Source of the DNA: Vicia villosa
Taxonomy: Eukaryota > Streptophyta > Magnoliopsida > Fabales > Fabaceae
Direction of reading: 5' to 3'
Assembly (NCBI RefSeq): GCF_029867415.1
Contig: NC_081186.1
Coordinates: forward strand, 107,132,455 to 107,196,454
DNA length: 64,000 nucleotides
Shown one piece after another: positions 12,944 through 24,119 of this stretch (positions are counted from its first letter, which is position 1; each line of letters opens with the position of its first letter). A model generated the notes under the pieces. The model made no database searches. It had not been told where the DNA came from and saw only the letters and a program-made list of their open reading frames with translations. Made by a program: the position numbers and the translations under genes.

Positions 12944-14179
12944 TCTATTTTTCTTTACTCTTCATGTTAACAAGTCTGTAAATCCAGCGCATCACTCTCT
13001 TGGGGACTACCGTGCACCCTCCGCTGGCAACCTTTAGATCCAGGCAGCATGAAGATCTAATGACTCACAGCGTGGAGCCTTATCATGCCCCTTCAATAGC
13101 TCCCCACACAAAATTGCAGCCAGGTTTCTCTTATATTATTTATATATTATTTGTATAATTGTAAATATATGAATATAAGTTAGTTTTTTTTTTAGAAATT
13201 AGGATTTAGGATATAAATTAGAATGGTTTAGGACTTCCTCCCGATTATTTCGATTGTATCGATTTAATCTATTAATTTTAATTATTGTATTAAATCACAA
13301 AAACCCTATGAAAGTTTCCCACATATTAGGGTTCACCCAATCCCATTGGCCAGTGGCCAAAATACTAGGATTCAATTTATTATTCGTTTCGACTAAATTT
13401 ATTGGTCGCGATGGTTAATAATCGATTAATTTAATTAATCAAATCCTATAAATTAAAATACAACTATTTTGCTAAATGGTTTTAACCATCTTATTGGTTA
13501 TGATGATTAGCATACCTTATCAATTTGTTATTATTTGTAATCGTGTTAATCGGTTATGAGGGGTAACAATACAAAATAAAATTCACAAAAAATAATAAAA
13601 CACAATAATTCATTATTAGTGATAATCGAATCAATCGATTTGAATTGGTAATGGTACAAAACCCCTAATCTTTTGACTATGGTGATCAAACCTATTGATC
13701 ATCGCGGTTAATTGTGCCAAATCAGGGTTGTACGCCCAGAACATCTAAAACAACTTCAAAACATTTTTCAAACATTTTTCAAACGTTTTTCAAACTTCAA
13801 ACTCCAAATACAGATTTTTATCTACGACAGGCTATTCAAAGCCTTCAAACCTTCAAATCAAATTTCAAACCTTAAGGGCGTACAACCCGTCCCCCGAACT
13901 ACGTTGACTCTGATCCTCCATAAGGAGGTACGTAGGCACTTGGCAACAAGACGAGTCCCCCCTCCCTAAAATCTCAATTTTTCCCCTATTCATCTCCTTA
14001 GCCATAAACCTTTATCTTTGAGATGTTAGCCTTTAGGAAAGGGTTGAGGGTGCCTAACACCTTCCCTCGACCTGAATATAGTATCTTACCCTGATCTCTA
14101 TACTGCGTAGGGTTTCCTATTCGCCCTTCAGAATAGGTGGCGACTCTAATCTTTAATTTTTAGGGCAGGTTGCTACAGC

Positions 14180-14197
14180 TGGCGACTCTGCTGGGGA
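14180..14197 (+). other. primer-binding site of the Ogre-type element
   Basis: TGGCGACTCTGCTGGGGA starts two bases after the 5' LTR end. This sequence is characteristic of Ogre/Tat elements, which I recall as using tRNA-Arg. It settles the orientation (plus) and lineage of the element. Confidence 0.9.
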
Positions 14198-14888
14198 CAC
14201 TATAACGGTGAATTACTATGCTCCTATAGGCTTTAGGCTTTGGCAGGGTTTAGGTTTGGCAACTTTTTAGGGTTTGGCTAACGCGCCTTTTTCAGGGTTT
14301 GTAATTATTTTTTATTTCTTATTTTTTTTTTAAATTTGTTTATTTATTTATTTTTATTTAAAAATATTTAATTATTCAGGATATGTTTATATCTGATCAC
14401 TTATGTGAATATATTTATATTTTTTATTGACTATTATATTTTTATATGCTGCTGGATATATTATGTAGTGTTAAAACCTTAAGTGTGGGGGTTAACTTTG
14501 AGACCAAAAGGGGACATGAATCGCCTTACGAGTCTCACTGATAACTCCACTCGGAGTGGGTTAGGTATTTGGAAAGGTCCGAAATGAAGCTTGACTTTGT
14601 GGAGGGCTGGACTGGATACTTAGCTGATCTCTCCGGGAACCTACCCCAAAAATTCGAACCTCATGGATAAAATGAGTTGTTCTAAAATCCGAAGAGACAA
14701 AAAGTCTCGGAAGCTACGAACGACCCCATGAGACCTTCTAGAACACTCCCATAAAAAGGTTGGCTCCCTAGAGCCCCCTACGTCGAACTTATGAACCTAG
14801 GACTTTTGTGCTGTTGTTCTCTTCATATGTTTGCAATTTATATACTTCGAATATCCATGTGTTTCGATTTTGCAGGTATCCCCACGTG

Positions 14889-15644
14889 GTCCCTAGCCTG
14901 TAGGGACTCTAATTTTTAAAGATCATGTCTTTCCCACGAAGGACATCACCATCTATGCATCCCTTAACCTGTAGGGATTTTATTTTTATATCCTCGTATT
15001 CTTGCAAATACGTGTCCTTCCCACGAAGGACATCTTCGCTTACGCACGTCGATTGGCTTCTCGATAGCCATGAGACTAAGTGACTGTCATGAACAGCCAG
15101 CCACTCCGCGCCCGCATCTACGCACTCCCTAACCTGTAGGGATTTTACTTTTATATCCTTGTATCAACAACTGCGTGTCCTTCCCCGAAGGACATTTCCA
15201 TTAACACACGTCAATTGGCCTCTCGATGGCCATGCGATTCAGTGACTGTCTTGATTCTTGAACGATCACCCCGTGCTTACTCCTACGTACTCCCTAGCCT
15301 ATAGGGATTTTCTTTCACACTCATGCGTTTTCACAACGACGCGTCCTTCCCCGAAGGACAACTTCATTAGCATGCGTTCGATTGGCCTCTCGATGGCTAT
15401 GAAATCTAGTGACTGTCCTGAACGGTTACTCCATGCTTATTCCCGCGCACCCTCTAACTTGTAGGGTTTGGATCTCCATTTACACATCACATCCCTAGCC
15501 TGTAGGGATTGCTCTTCGTCCATATCGTCCTTAGATAGGTTGTGTTCCGCATAGAGAACCTTCCCACGAGGGACAAATTCATTGGTACACGTTGATTGGC
15601 CTCTCGATGGCCATGAGATTGAGTGACTGTCTTGAACAGTCACT
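14889..15644 (+). repeat. hairpin-bearing tandem repeats, about 170-200 bp unit
   Basis: Four to five diverged units each carry the same series of short inverted repeats. (1) CCCTA-type stem with loop GCCTG/ACCTG (14889-14907, 15126-15142, 15291-15307, 15491-15509). (2) TGTCCTTC/GAAGGACA with loop CCAC or CCC (14925-14946, 15013-15032, 15176-15194, 15343-15359). (3) TGGCC/GGCCA with loop TCTCGAT (15054-15070, 15216-15232, 15383-15399, 15597-15613). (4) AGTGACTGT/ACAGTCACT with a 5-base loop (best at 15622-15644; 15408-15430 has two wobble pairs). At 15054 stem 3 is TGGCT/AGCCA, so both sides changed together. No protein is encoded. Confidence 0.8.
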
Positions 15645-18550
15645 AGCCTCTATCTTCTGCATACTCTCGAATCCAAGGGATTTCCCTTAGCGTGTCATAA
15701 CATTTACCCTATAAAGATTCCAAGAGGGTCTAATGTCGCCTCTAAGGCTATCCCTAGGATCATATGTTACACGTCTGCATTGCATACACGGAGTTACAAT
15801 ATAAGGAGTCTCTCGCTTACGCGTGCATTTGCATTTTCATGCATTCATACATTCACATTTGCATTTCTATCTTCGCCCGCATTCATACCAACCATGCTAG
15901 CCGGTTTCCCGAAACTCCCAAAAAATCAAAGGATCGTAGACTACGGAGCAAGGAGAATAAAAGATCTTAGTCTTGCTAAAGAAAAAGATGCCTTTCGCCA
16001 TGCCAGCCGCATGTCCATGCCTTGTCATAACAGGATTATGAATACAATGAAGGTTGTCATCGAGCAAGGATTAGTTCAACAAAGAGTTCCCTCATAGATA
16101 CACTCAAGATGTATCTAGTTATAAAGGGGTTCATCTTAGAACATATCAAACTTTCGAGGACGCTCTACGATAACCTGGGGTCAAGGATTAGTCCAACTGG
16201 GGCAATATCCTGAACAAAGAGGCATAACTACGATGGAGGGAATTCGACATATGTCAGCCCCACACCAAGAAAAAAGGGTCATAGGTGATACTATCCTTAG
16301 GAAAAGCAAAAGAGGTTCAGTCAAAGGAAACTCATGAAGTTCCGATACGACGAAAACCCACCGCTAACGATTTATTCCCGCCAGGTTTGACATGTCCAAA
16401 GAAAATTCGAGGTTGCCCTCACTTCTACAAGTTTAAGAATCTAAGGAGTGAAACAAGGTCAGTGGATCTACAAAGGAGATTATCCCTAGGATCAATAGGT
16501 GTTTACCGTGCTCACAATTTCAACCCTTACGACCGCTAAGTGTTACTCAAGATAAAAGTTGTACCTTCGGATTAGTAATTCTAATGGGACAACCATGCAG
16601 GTTTTGGAGTCAATTCATTCACTCACTACCATGACTTTCCAGTCACACACTTCTATTTTTAGGGTTATTAACAAACTTGAGGGAGAATGACGAATACAAA
16701 AACTAAGTCCAGCTAAATATATGCTTTCAAGGTAAGACCGAGCCGAGGATGTACAGGCATTGTTTCCATTCCCAAACAGTGGAGATATAAGGATGTTAAT
16801 CCCTCGTCACCCCCTCGAGCCAGGAGTTGGAGTTTTCTTCTACTTTTTAAATAAACCTTGATTTCAACCAGGGACAGGGTAGATTTCAATTAATTCAATG
16901 GTGTATTTTGGTTGTCAAGAGAATCACTCAATCCAAGCAAAGGATCAAGCAAAGCAAAGGTTCAAGCATATTTTCTTCCTCGCATTCATCAAAGATTGAG
17001 GAAGTAATGGAGATAACATTCACAACAATCTTCTTCCTCATTACATCATTCAAGATCGAGGAAGTATCAAAGGCGAAACTTACAGATCGAAATCGACATG
17101 GCAGTCACAACATTCAATATCCAAGGGTCAAGTACTTCAAAAGGAGCATTCGAAAGAAAAAGGAGAAAAACGCCCGCTAAGTCAAAATGGAAAATTCCAT
17201 GAAAACAAAAGAACGACTTAGGCAAAAATTAGGGCATCCCGATGGATCAAACTCAAGGAGTTGGTTCATGCAAAAATAAGGGATAAAAAAACAAAGGTGA
17301 AATACAAAGGATAATCATGTGACTGCTAAATCATCAAAGCTTCACATCAGTGCTTGGATCTTCACAACATTTTCATCAATGCTAGGATCTCTACTAAGAT
17401 TTCTGCTTAACATCAAAACTGATTCTCTTACAAACAAAGCACATCCATTGGATTAGGCGAATTTTTAGGATCTGGAGAACATCAAGGAGAAAGGGGTGGG
17501 GTAAATAAAATTTTGAGCCTTATATCCATTGTTTCTTAAAACATGAACCAGGCCAAGTTACAACATTTAAAAGTCCTAATTGAGGCGAGGTTAACTACGA
17601 AAGCATATTAAGCAGGATTTGTTATACAGACTCCTATGTTTGTTAAAACTACTTCTAATCACCATGCTTCTTCAAGCATTCTTTTCAAAACCATCCAGTC
17701 CTAATTCATAACGGACTTCGATTTCAAAACTTGCGTACGCATTCCATTGGAGCTACTTCTTAAAGGGTACAACGTCATCTACAAGTATACACTTAGTATC
17801 GAGGAAACCTCGAAATGGGTTTAATCAAAGGGGATAATTTCTAATAAAGACCCTGGAGCCGGGGGAACCACATCTAGGGGGTTCTCCTAAACAGGGGCAA
17901 AAAAAATTTCAAAGATCACATGGGCATGCAGTCAAACATCCTATCAACTAGGGGCATTCTTCCTAAGGTTCAATCGACTTAGGTCACATCTCGAAGCAAT
18001 CTCAATCAAGGGCATGTTAAACATAGGATAAATTCAAAAGGATAGAACACTATGGATAGTCCTCCATATCCTGGAGATCAAGGGCACACCCTTTAATCTA
18101 AACGGCAAAGCATCCGACGAGGTTATTCCTCGGGGCACTTCCCTCATAACTTGGAGATCATAGGCACCTTCTCCACTGAACACTGGGGCATTGGATATCA
18201 AATTCATAAGGCAAACAATTCAAAGGTTAAAAGTGTGGAGAACCTCCAAAGTTTAAAGGCGTGGGGTACTTCTAAAAAAAATCAAACTGGGGCAAGGCGC
18301 ACAACAAAAAGAAAATGCGTTCCCGCACCATACAACATTGAACAAATCTTTTTCTCCTAACTACGATCTTCAAAGTTCAAACAAAACAGGTATTGGGAAA
18401 TCGCGCTAGCATCACACCCCATCTTATCAAGCAAACCTGCAACTCCAGCGAACTATATACGCTTTGGTTATCAATAACCTACCATTGGAGCATCCTACTA
18501 ATACATACAAATCACGCATTACATACATTGGTCAATACATTACTCCATAC
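15645..18550 (+). other. non-coding interior of the Ogre-type element
   Basis: There is no recognisable gag or pol. Scattered perfect hairpins are present: TAGATACA/TGTATCTA at 16095-16117, TGACT/AGTCA at 16632-16645, TCGAGG/CCTCGA with loop AAA at 17799-17813, CCTAAG/CTTAGG at 17962-17983, CTCCA/TGGAG at 18062-18076, CGAGG/CCTCG at 18118-18132 and TGGAG/CTCCA at 18236-18248. Short open frames here (up to 105 codons) resemble no known family. Confidence 0.6.
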
Positions 18551-19250
18551 CTTTTTAGGTAGTCTTCTCTAAGACAGTCATCGTCATTTCAAAAAAAAAC
18601 CTTTTTAGGTAGTCCTCTTCAGGACATTCTGTTTCTAAGTACCTTTTCAGGTAGTCTTCTTCAAGACATCCTTTTTCTAAGTACCTTTTCAGGTAGTCTT
18701 CTTCAGAACATTCTTTTTCTAAGTACCTTTTGAGGTAGTCTTCTTCAAGACATTCTTTTTCTAAATACCTTTTCAGGTAGTCTTCTTCAAGACGTTACTT
18801 TTCTAAGTTCCTTTTCAGGTAGTCTTTTTCAAGACGTTCCCTTCTTTCTAAGTTCCTTTTCAGGTAGTCTTCTTTAAGACATTACTTTTCTAAGCACCTT
18901 TTCAGGTAGCCTTCTTCGAGACATTCTTGTCCTAAGCACCTTTTCAGGTAGTCCCTTTCAAAAAAAAAACAATTTGTCATCCCTCTCAAGAACCTCTTCA
19001 GGTAGTCTTCTTTAAGACATCTTTCAACCTTTTCAGGTAGTCATCTTTAAAGACATTCTTCATCCCTTGCTAAGAACTTTTTCAAGTGATCTTATTTAAG
19101 ACAAATTTCTATCTACGCTAAGAGCCTTTACAGGTGGCCTTCTCTAAGACAAATTGCTACCATGTCGAAAAATCATTTCAGATAGTCTTCTTTAAGACAA
19201 ACATTCACATCCATTCAAAAGACCTTTTCAGGTAATCTTACAGAAGACAT
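18551..19250 (+). repeat. tandem array, about 60-bp unit, with AGTCTTCTTCAAGACAT hairpin
   Basis: At least a dozen diverged units share the phrase CCTTTTCAGGTAGTC followed by a self-complementary core, GTCTT-CTTC-AAGAC, and a T-rich spacer. One unit (18612-18625) reads GTCCT-CTTC-AGGAC, a paired change that keeps the stem. Others differ only in the loop (CTCT, TTTC, CTTT). A few copies (near 18716 and 18910) have lost perfect pairing. Units become irregular after 19000. Confidence 0.85.
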
Positions 19251-19452
19251 TACTTCGTTCCACTCATTACGTCAACAAAACATACGTATATGCATAAGCA
19301 TTATCCACATTACAAAGCCAACATAAGCATAGTCATGGTGTAGGTGCAAGCATGGATTAAACAAGTTCAATAGGTTTAAGGAGATAAAATCTCGGGGTTG
19401 CATCGGCATTAGCATACATACATACACATTAGCATTAGCATATACAAAAAGC

Positions 19453-19637
19453 CCAATTTCTATTGGCAATCCAAATCATTACAAAGTCCAGTTCTCATAC
19501 TGGAAAACCATCAAATCCAATTCTCGTTTGGTAGTCAGTTCCCGTCTGACTATTACATCAAAATTCAAATCACGCTACAAAAGCCTAATCTCCAACCCTC
19601 GTGTTGTGATAGGTGTATTTCTCCGACCCTCGAGTCG
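19453..19637 (+). repeat. cluster of hairpins with similar loops and different stems
   Basis: Six short hairpins follow one another: CCAAT/ATTGG loop TTCT (19453-19466); TCCAGT/ACTGGA loop TCTCAT (19487-19504); CCAA/TTGG loop TTCTCGT (19517-19531); TAGTCAG/CTGACTA loop TTCCCGT (19532-19552); CAAC/GTTG loop CCTCGT (19593-19606); CGAC/GTCG loop CCTCGA (19624-19637). The loops are alike while the stems differ; the last two differ by one compensated base pair. Confidence 0.75.
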
Positions 19638-19675
19638 TGAGTCTCCAAACAGGTGAATCTCTTTCATGCAGGTAT

Positions 19676-20057
19676 GTTTGCTAGAACTATAGCAAACGAT
19701 TACTTTTATGCAGGTACGCTTGTCAGAACCATGGCAGGTAATTCCTTTGGTGCAGGTAAAATTTTTCCGAACCAGGGAAAATAACCCTGTTGGTGCAGGT
19801 AAATTTTGCGATAACCCTCGCAAATAACCCTGTTGGTACAGGTAAATTTTGCGATGACCCTCGCAAATAACCCTATTGGTGCAGGTAAATTTTGCGATAA
19901 CCCTCGCAAATAACCCTATTGGTGCAGGTAAATTTTGCGATAACCCTCGCAAAATAACCCTGTTGGCACAGGTAAATTTTGCGATAACCCTCGCAAATAA
20001 CCCTGTTGGTGCAGGTAAATTTTGCGATAACCCTCGCAAATAACCCTGTTGGTGCAG
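19676..20057 (+). repeat. hairpin series ending in a 43-bp tandem repeat
   Basis: Each unit has the flank GCAGGTA, a hairpin, then often ATAACCCTNTTGGTGCAGG. Stems change from unit to unit: GTTTGCTA/TAGCAAAC (loop GAACTA, 19676-19697), CTTGTCA/TGGCAGG (loop GAACCA, 19719-19738), ATTTTTCC/GGGAAAAT (loop GAACCA, 19761-19782). They are followed by about six 43-bp copies with TTTGCGA/TCGCAAA and loop TAACCC or TGACCC from 19792. Because 43 is not a multiple of three, the minus-strand frame of 154 codons over this array is a repeat artefact. Confidence 0.85.
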
Positions 20058-20631
20058 TCCTTTTCAGGAGCCTTTTCAGGCAGTCTTCTTTAAAGCGTAT
20101 TCCATCCTTTCTAGGAGCTTTTTCAGGCACACAAGATTTTTAAACCGTTCTTCAATTGGGTTTATCACGTTAGTCCCTCGACAGTGATATCTTCCAAAAC
20201 ATCATCAACAAACAATCAAAGGTGCTATCTTTCTTTTCAGAATTACTAACATACTTCGATTAACGTAACTAACAATCATGCATCATTCAACTAACATACC
20301 TCATTCATACATTATGCATATACATACATGGCTCTCATTTCTTTTGAGAAGCTCACTGCATCAGGCATCGCATGCATCATAACATTGCATAAAATCAAGG
20401 TAGCCTTTTTAGGCCACGCTACGATCTAAATGCGTAGCTCCTTCAAAAAAAAAGCGTTTGCTTCACACTCTGAGAAATGGTATTCACTTTTGGTGACATC
20501 TTTAAGCCCATCTCCCACGGAATTCTTTCCCAATAAATGCAAATTTCAGGGCATTTCAGTGTCCAATCATCTTCTACCTTTAGATCACGATAGGCAGACG
20601 TGCCTATCTGACTCTTCAGGTTTAAGAAGAT

Positions 20632-20645
20632 TGAACAGGGGCAGC
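20632..20645 (+). other. polypurine tract of the Ogre-type element
   Basis: A purine-rich GAACAGGGGCAGC lies immediately before the 3' LTR, where second-strand synthesis is primed. The same purine tract plus TGTCATACC junction is typical of Ogre ends. Confidence 0.65.
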
Positions 20646-23143
20646 TGTCATACCCCAAAATTTGCCCAGTCAATTTATGTGTTTTAATTCATCAAGGATC
20701 AAAATTAAGAATCATGGGGTTTGACATTCCTATTGTCAAACCTGCGTTCTTATAGAATATCCTGAGTTAAAATGAGGGTTAAGGTTAAAAGGTGTTTGGG
20801 CTCAGCCATCTTCGAGATTTTTTAGTCCGTTTCACAGTTGATCATATAGCTTATGATTTTTTGTTGGACTATTAATTTCAATATTTGATTTGATCATTTT
20901 TAACTATTATTATTATTAATTAGTATTGTCTGATTATTAATCTTAATATTTGGTTTGATTATTTTCTGTTATTATTAATTTTAATAGGTTTATTCTTTTA
21001 TTAGTTTTAATTATCTTTTGAAATGTTAAATACAATACAAAAAATTATGAAACAAATAAAAATATACAAGCACATGGGGCCTTGTTTCTCAAAGGCCCGT
21101 TAGTTTAACTTTGACTAATATAAATAGGTGATTTTTTTCTACACAAGGGGGGGAGGATCCTAAGTCTCACGCTCATACAGAAAAAACCCTTATTTTTATA
21201 AGGATTGTTTGACTTTTCAACCAAGACGGCGGAGACATACAGTTATACAACAAAAAGGCCTCACACTCCGACTGGTGCTATTCTTCACGTTGGTATACAC
21301 CACAGCATTTGATATTCTTCTCTTCAACCAAACAACCTCCGACGAAACAACGCCACCAGAAGCCGTACGGCCGTCGGACAATTCAACCGCTACAACCAGC
21401 CACGGCGATTGGGAACTCCAATCTCGCGCCACCCAAAATTGCCGACCACAGATCCGCCACAAAGTGGCTGGCTCTGATCCGCGACGGTAACCACCGTGTT
21501 CTTGCGCCCTTCTAATCGTATTGATAATGCTTGTGTTGATTGGGTTGCCATGGTGAATCGTTTGTAATTCGTTTGTAGTCATCGTTATGCGATTGAATCC
21601 AAACTCCCTGTTCGTGTGAGCTTTATTTGTGATGATTGAGAATTGTTGTCTGAGAAGTAGGGATTAGAGAACATGAATAGAAACAGAGGAGATTTATGGA
21701 GAAACAGGACTAAGAAGTTTTTTTCAGAAAGAACCCATGAGGAAGATGAAGAAAGGGGCGTGGGTCTTTTTTTTATTTCCATTCCCTGAGTCTGTTTGTG
21801 TTAAATCACATTGGCCTTGCAATTACATCAAGGTGTCATCGCAGCTTGGATGGCAAAGGTTGCATGCCTATCACACTCAAAACAGGGGTTCGATCCCTCT
21901 GTGCGACGCTCTATTTTTCTTTACTCTTCATGTTAACAAGTCTGTAAATCCAGCGCATCACTCTCTTGGGGACTACCGTGCACCCTCCGCTGGCAACCTT
22001 TAGATCCAGGCAGCATGAAGATCTAATGACTCACAGCGTGGAGCCTTATCATGCCCCTTCAATAGCTCCCCACACAAAATTGCAGCCAGGTTTCTCTTAT
22101 ATTATTTATATATTATTTGTATAATTGTAAATATATGAATATAAGTTAGTTTTTTTTTTAGAAATTAGGATTTAGGATATAAATTAGAATGGTTTAGGAC
22201 TTCCTCCCGATTATTTCGATTGTATCGATTTAATCTATTAATTTTAATTATTGTATTAAATCACAAAAACCCTATGAAAGTTTCCCACATATTAGGGTTC
22301 ACCCAATCCCATTGGCCAGTGGCCAAAATACTAGGATTCAATTTATTATTCGTTTCGACTAAATTTATTGGTCGCGATGGTTAATAATCGATTAATTTAA
22401 TTAATCAAATCCTATAAATTAAAATACAACTATTTTGCTAAATGGTTTTAACCATCTTATTGGTTATGATGATTAGCATACCTTATCAATTTGTTATTAT
22501 TTGTAATCGTGTTAATCGGTTATGAGGGGTAACAATACAAAATAAAATTCACAAAAAATAATAAAACACAATAATTCATTATTAGTGATAATCGAATCAA
22601 TCGATTTGAATTGGTAATGGTACAAAACCCCTAATCTTTTGACTATGGTGATCAAACCTATTGATCATCGCGGTTAATTGTGCCAAATCAGGGTTGTACG
22701 CCCAGAACATCTAAAACAACTTCAAAACATTTTTCAAACATTTTTCAAACGTTTTTCAAACTTCAAACTCCAAATACAGATTTTTATCTACGACAGGCTA
22801 TTCAAAGCCTTCAAACCTTCAAATCAAATTTCAAACCTTAAGGGCGTACAACCCGTCCCCCGAACTACGTTGACTCTGATCCTCCATAAGGAGGTACGTA
22901 GGCACTTGGCAACAAGACGAGTCCCCCCTCCCTAAAATCTCAATTTTTCCCCTATTCATTTCCTTAGCCATAAACCTTTATCTTTGAGATGTTAGCCTTT
23001 AGGAAAGGGTTGAGGGTGCCTAACACCTTCCCTCGACCTGAATATAGTATCTTACCCTGATCTCTATACTGCGTAGGGTTTCCTATTCGCCCTTCAGAAT
23101 AGGTGGCGACTCTAATCTTTAATTTTTAGGGCAGGTTGCTACA
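20646..23143 (+). repeat. 3' LTR of the Ogre-type element
   Basis: This is a copy of 11680-14177 without indels; one substitution was noticed (22960). TATA box at 21119-21126 and tRNA-like block at 21839-21909 are conserved. Confidence 0.95.
21839..21909 (+). other. tRNA-like block with Pol III B box in the 3' LTR
   Basis: This is the second copy of the block at 12873-12943, unchanged as far as I could see, including the GGTTCGATCCC B-box core. Confidence 0.4.
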
Positions 23144-23785
23144 CAATGATACCTAAGTGACACACACACATTCAATACTTAACAACTTATGAATACATGA
23201 TAGAACTTACAACTCAAAATAGTCATACTCTTCTATCAACATGATATTAGAGAGACTCACAATTTGCATACAAACCCTAACCTATTCCCATAAGCTCTGC
23301 TCTTCAATTAGGTTTATAGTCTTCTATTTAAAGCACACGTCTGGTCTGGACTTGGGCTTCAAAACGCAATGGGGAGACTGCTAGAAATCTGCAAAATATT
23401 CTCCAATAAAATAGGTCTCCAATAATTAGTTTCCTAGATATTCTGCATATTTAGAAACCAATCAAACCTCTTGAACACACATAAAATCTTTTATCCTTAT
23501 ATTAATTGTTATCTTGGATGGCATAATATTCTCCAAATATTCTGCATCTGTAATAACTCAAACAGAATCCAAAAGTCCAACTTAACACTTAGTCACGATG
23601 TCAGATGTTCCTGCATAGGACATCTTGTTCGACATGTTATACCAGATGGAGTAAATTGAACATCTTGTTCAACATATTGATCAACATATAATTTCTGCAA
23701 TGTTGAAATATTCTATCTAACATGTTACTCTCAAATTTGTTTTACTAAAATTAATGCCCACAATACAATTATAGAATTAACATTC
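23144..23785. repeat. right part of the copia-family solo LTR
   Basis: Begins with the duplicated CAATG and continues the LTR interrupted at 11679. Blocks near 23325 (GGACTTGGGCTTCAAAACGC) and 23590-23700 (repeated GACATCTTGTTC, AACATGTT motifs) match the copia 3' LTR at 48440-48850. The right end near 23785 is approximate. Confidence 0.5.
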
Positions 23786-24119
23786 TTAAACATTTTCAAT
23801 CATGATCATAAAACATTTTCTCTTAAACCCTTTGAAAAATTCTTCCATTCCTATTCATTAATTTCTTTTGGATTTCGACATCATAAATATCTTAATTGTC
23901 TGAAATTACAAGTAATGTGCATGTCTATGATTGATAATTGTTTGTAGAGTCCACTATATGAATACCTCTTGAGTGTATCATTTGAATCCTTCGAATGAGT
24001 GCTTGAATTGTCTTAGTATCATTAGTTGTAGGTATGGTGCACCTTATTGCTGTCAACAAAACTAATGCATTGGAGGATGGTGTTCTAGATCCCTAACCAG
24101 ATGTTATACATGTTTAGTG
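23786..24119. other. no feature recognised
   Basis: Short AT-rich gap between the solo LTR and the older MULE relic; no termini of that MULE could be identified. Confidence 0.4.

Larger units (their letters stand above)
11680..14177 (+). repeat. 5' LTR of the Ogre-type element
   Basis: It starts TGTCATACCCCAAAATTTGC and ends GGTTGCTACA, and is repeated at 20646-23143. A TATAAATA box at 12153-12160 would drive transcription from about 12185. A tRNA-like block lies at 12873-12943. The GC-richer short frames at 12243-12616 are LTR sequence and occur identically in the other LTR; they resemble no protein I know. Confidence 0.95.
11680..23143 (+). mobile_element. Ogre/Tat-type LTR retrotransposon lacking gag-pol
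   Basis: The element is 11,464 bp long, begins TGTCATACCCC, ends GGTTGCTACA and is bounded by CAATG at 11675-11679 and 23144-23148. Its LTRs are 2498 bp each and stay in register at an offset of 8966 throughout, so no indels separate them. I noticed one substitution (C at 13994, T at 22960). A tRNA-type primer site follows the 5' LTR and a purine-rich tract precedes the 3' LTR, both of Ogre/Tat type. The 6468-bp interior shows no gag, protease, reverse transcriptase, RNase H or integrase; full Ogres are much longer and carry all of these plus an extra ORF. This copy is therefore a recent, non-autonomous derivative whose interior is made largely of hairpin-bearing repeats. Confidence 0.9.

Noticed and set aside
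19792..20057. CRISPR-like array (regular 43-bp repeats)
   Set aside because: There are no unique spacers; the units are contiguous and the DNA is plant nuclear.
19575..20130. Minus-strand open frames of 154, 85 and 67 codons with repeated LPAPTGLF/KFTCTNRV phrases
   Set aside because: They are the 43-bp tandem repeat read in three rotating frames; no protein family and no start context.
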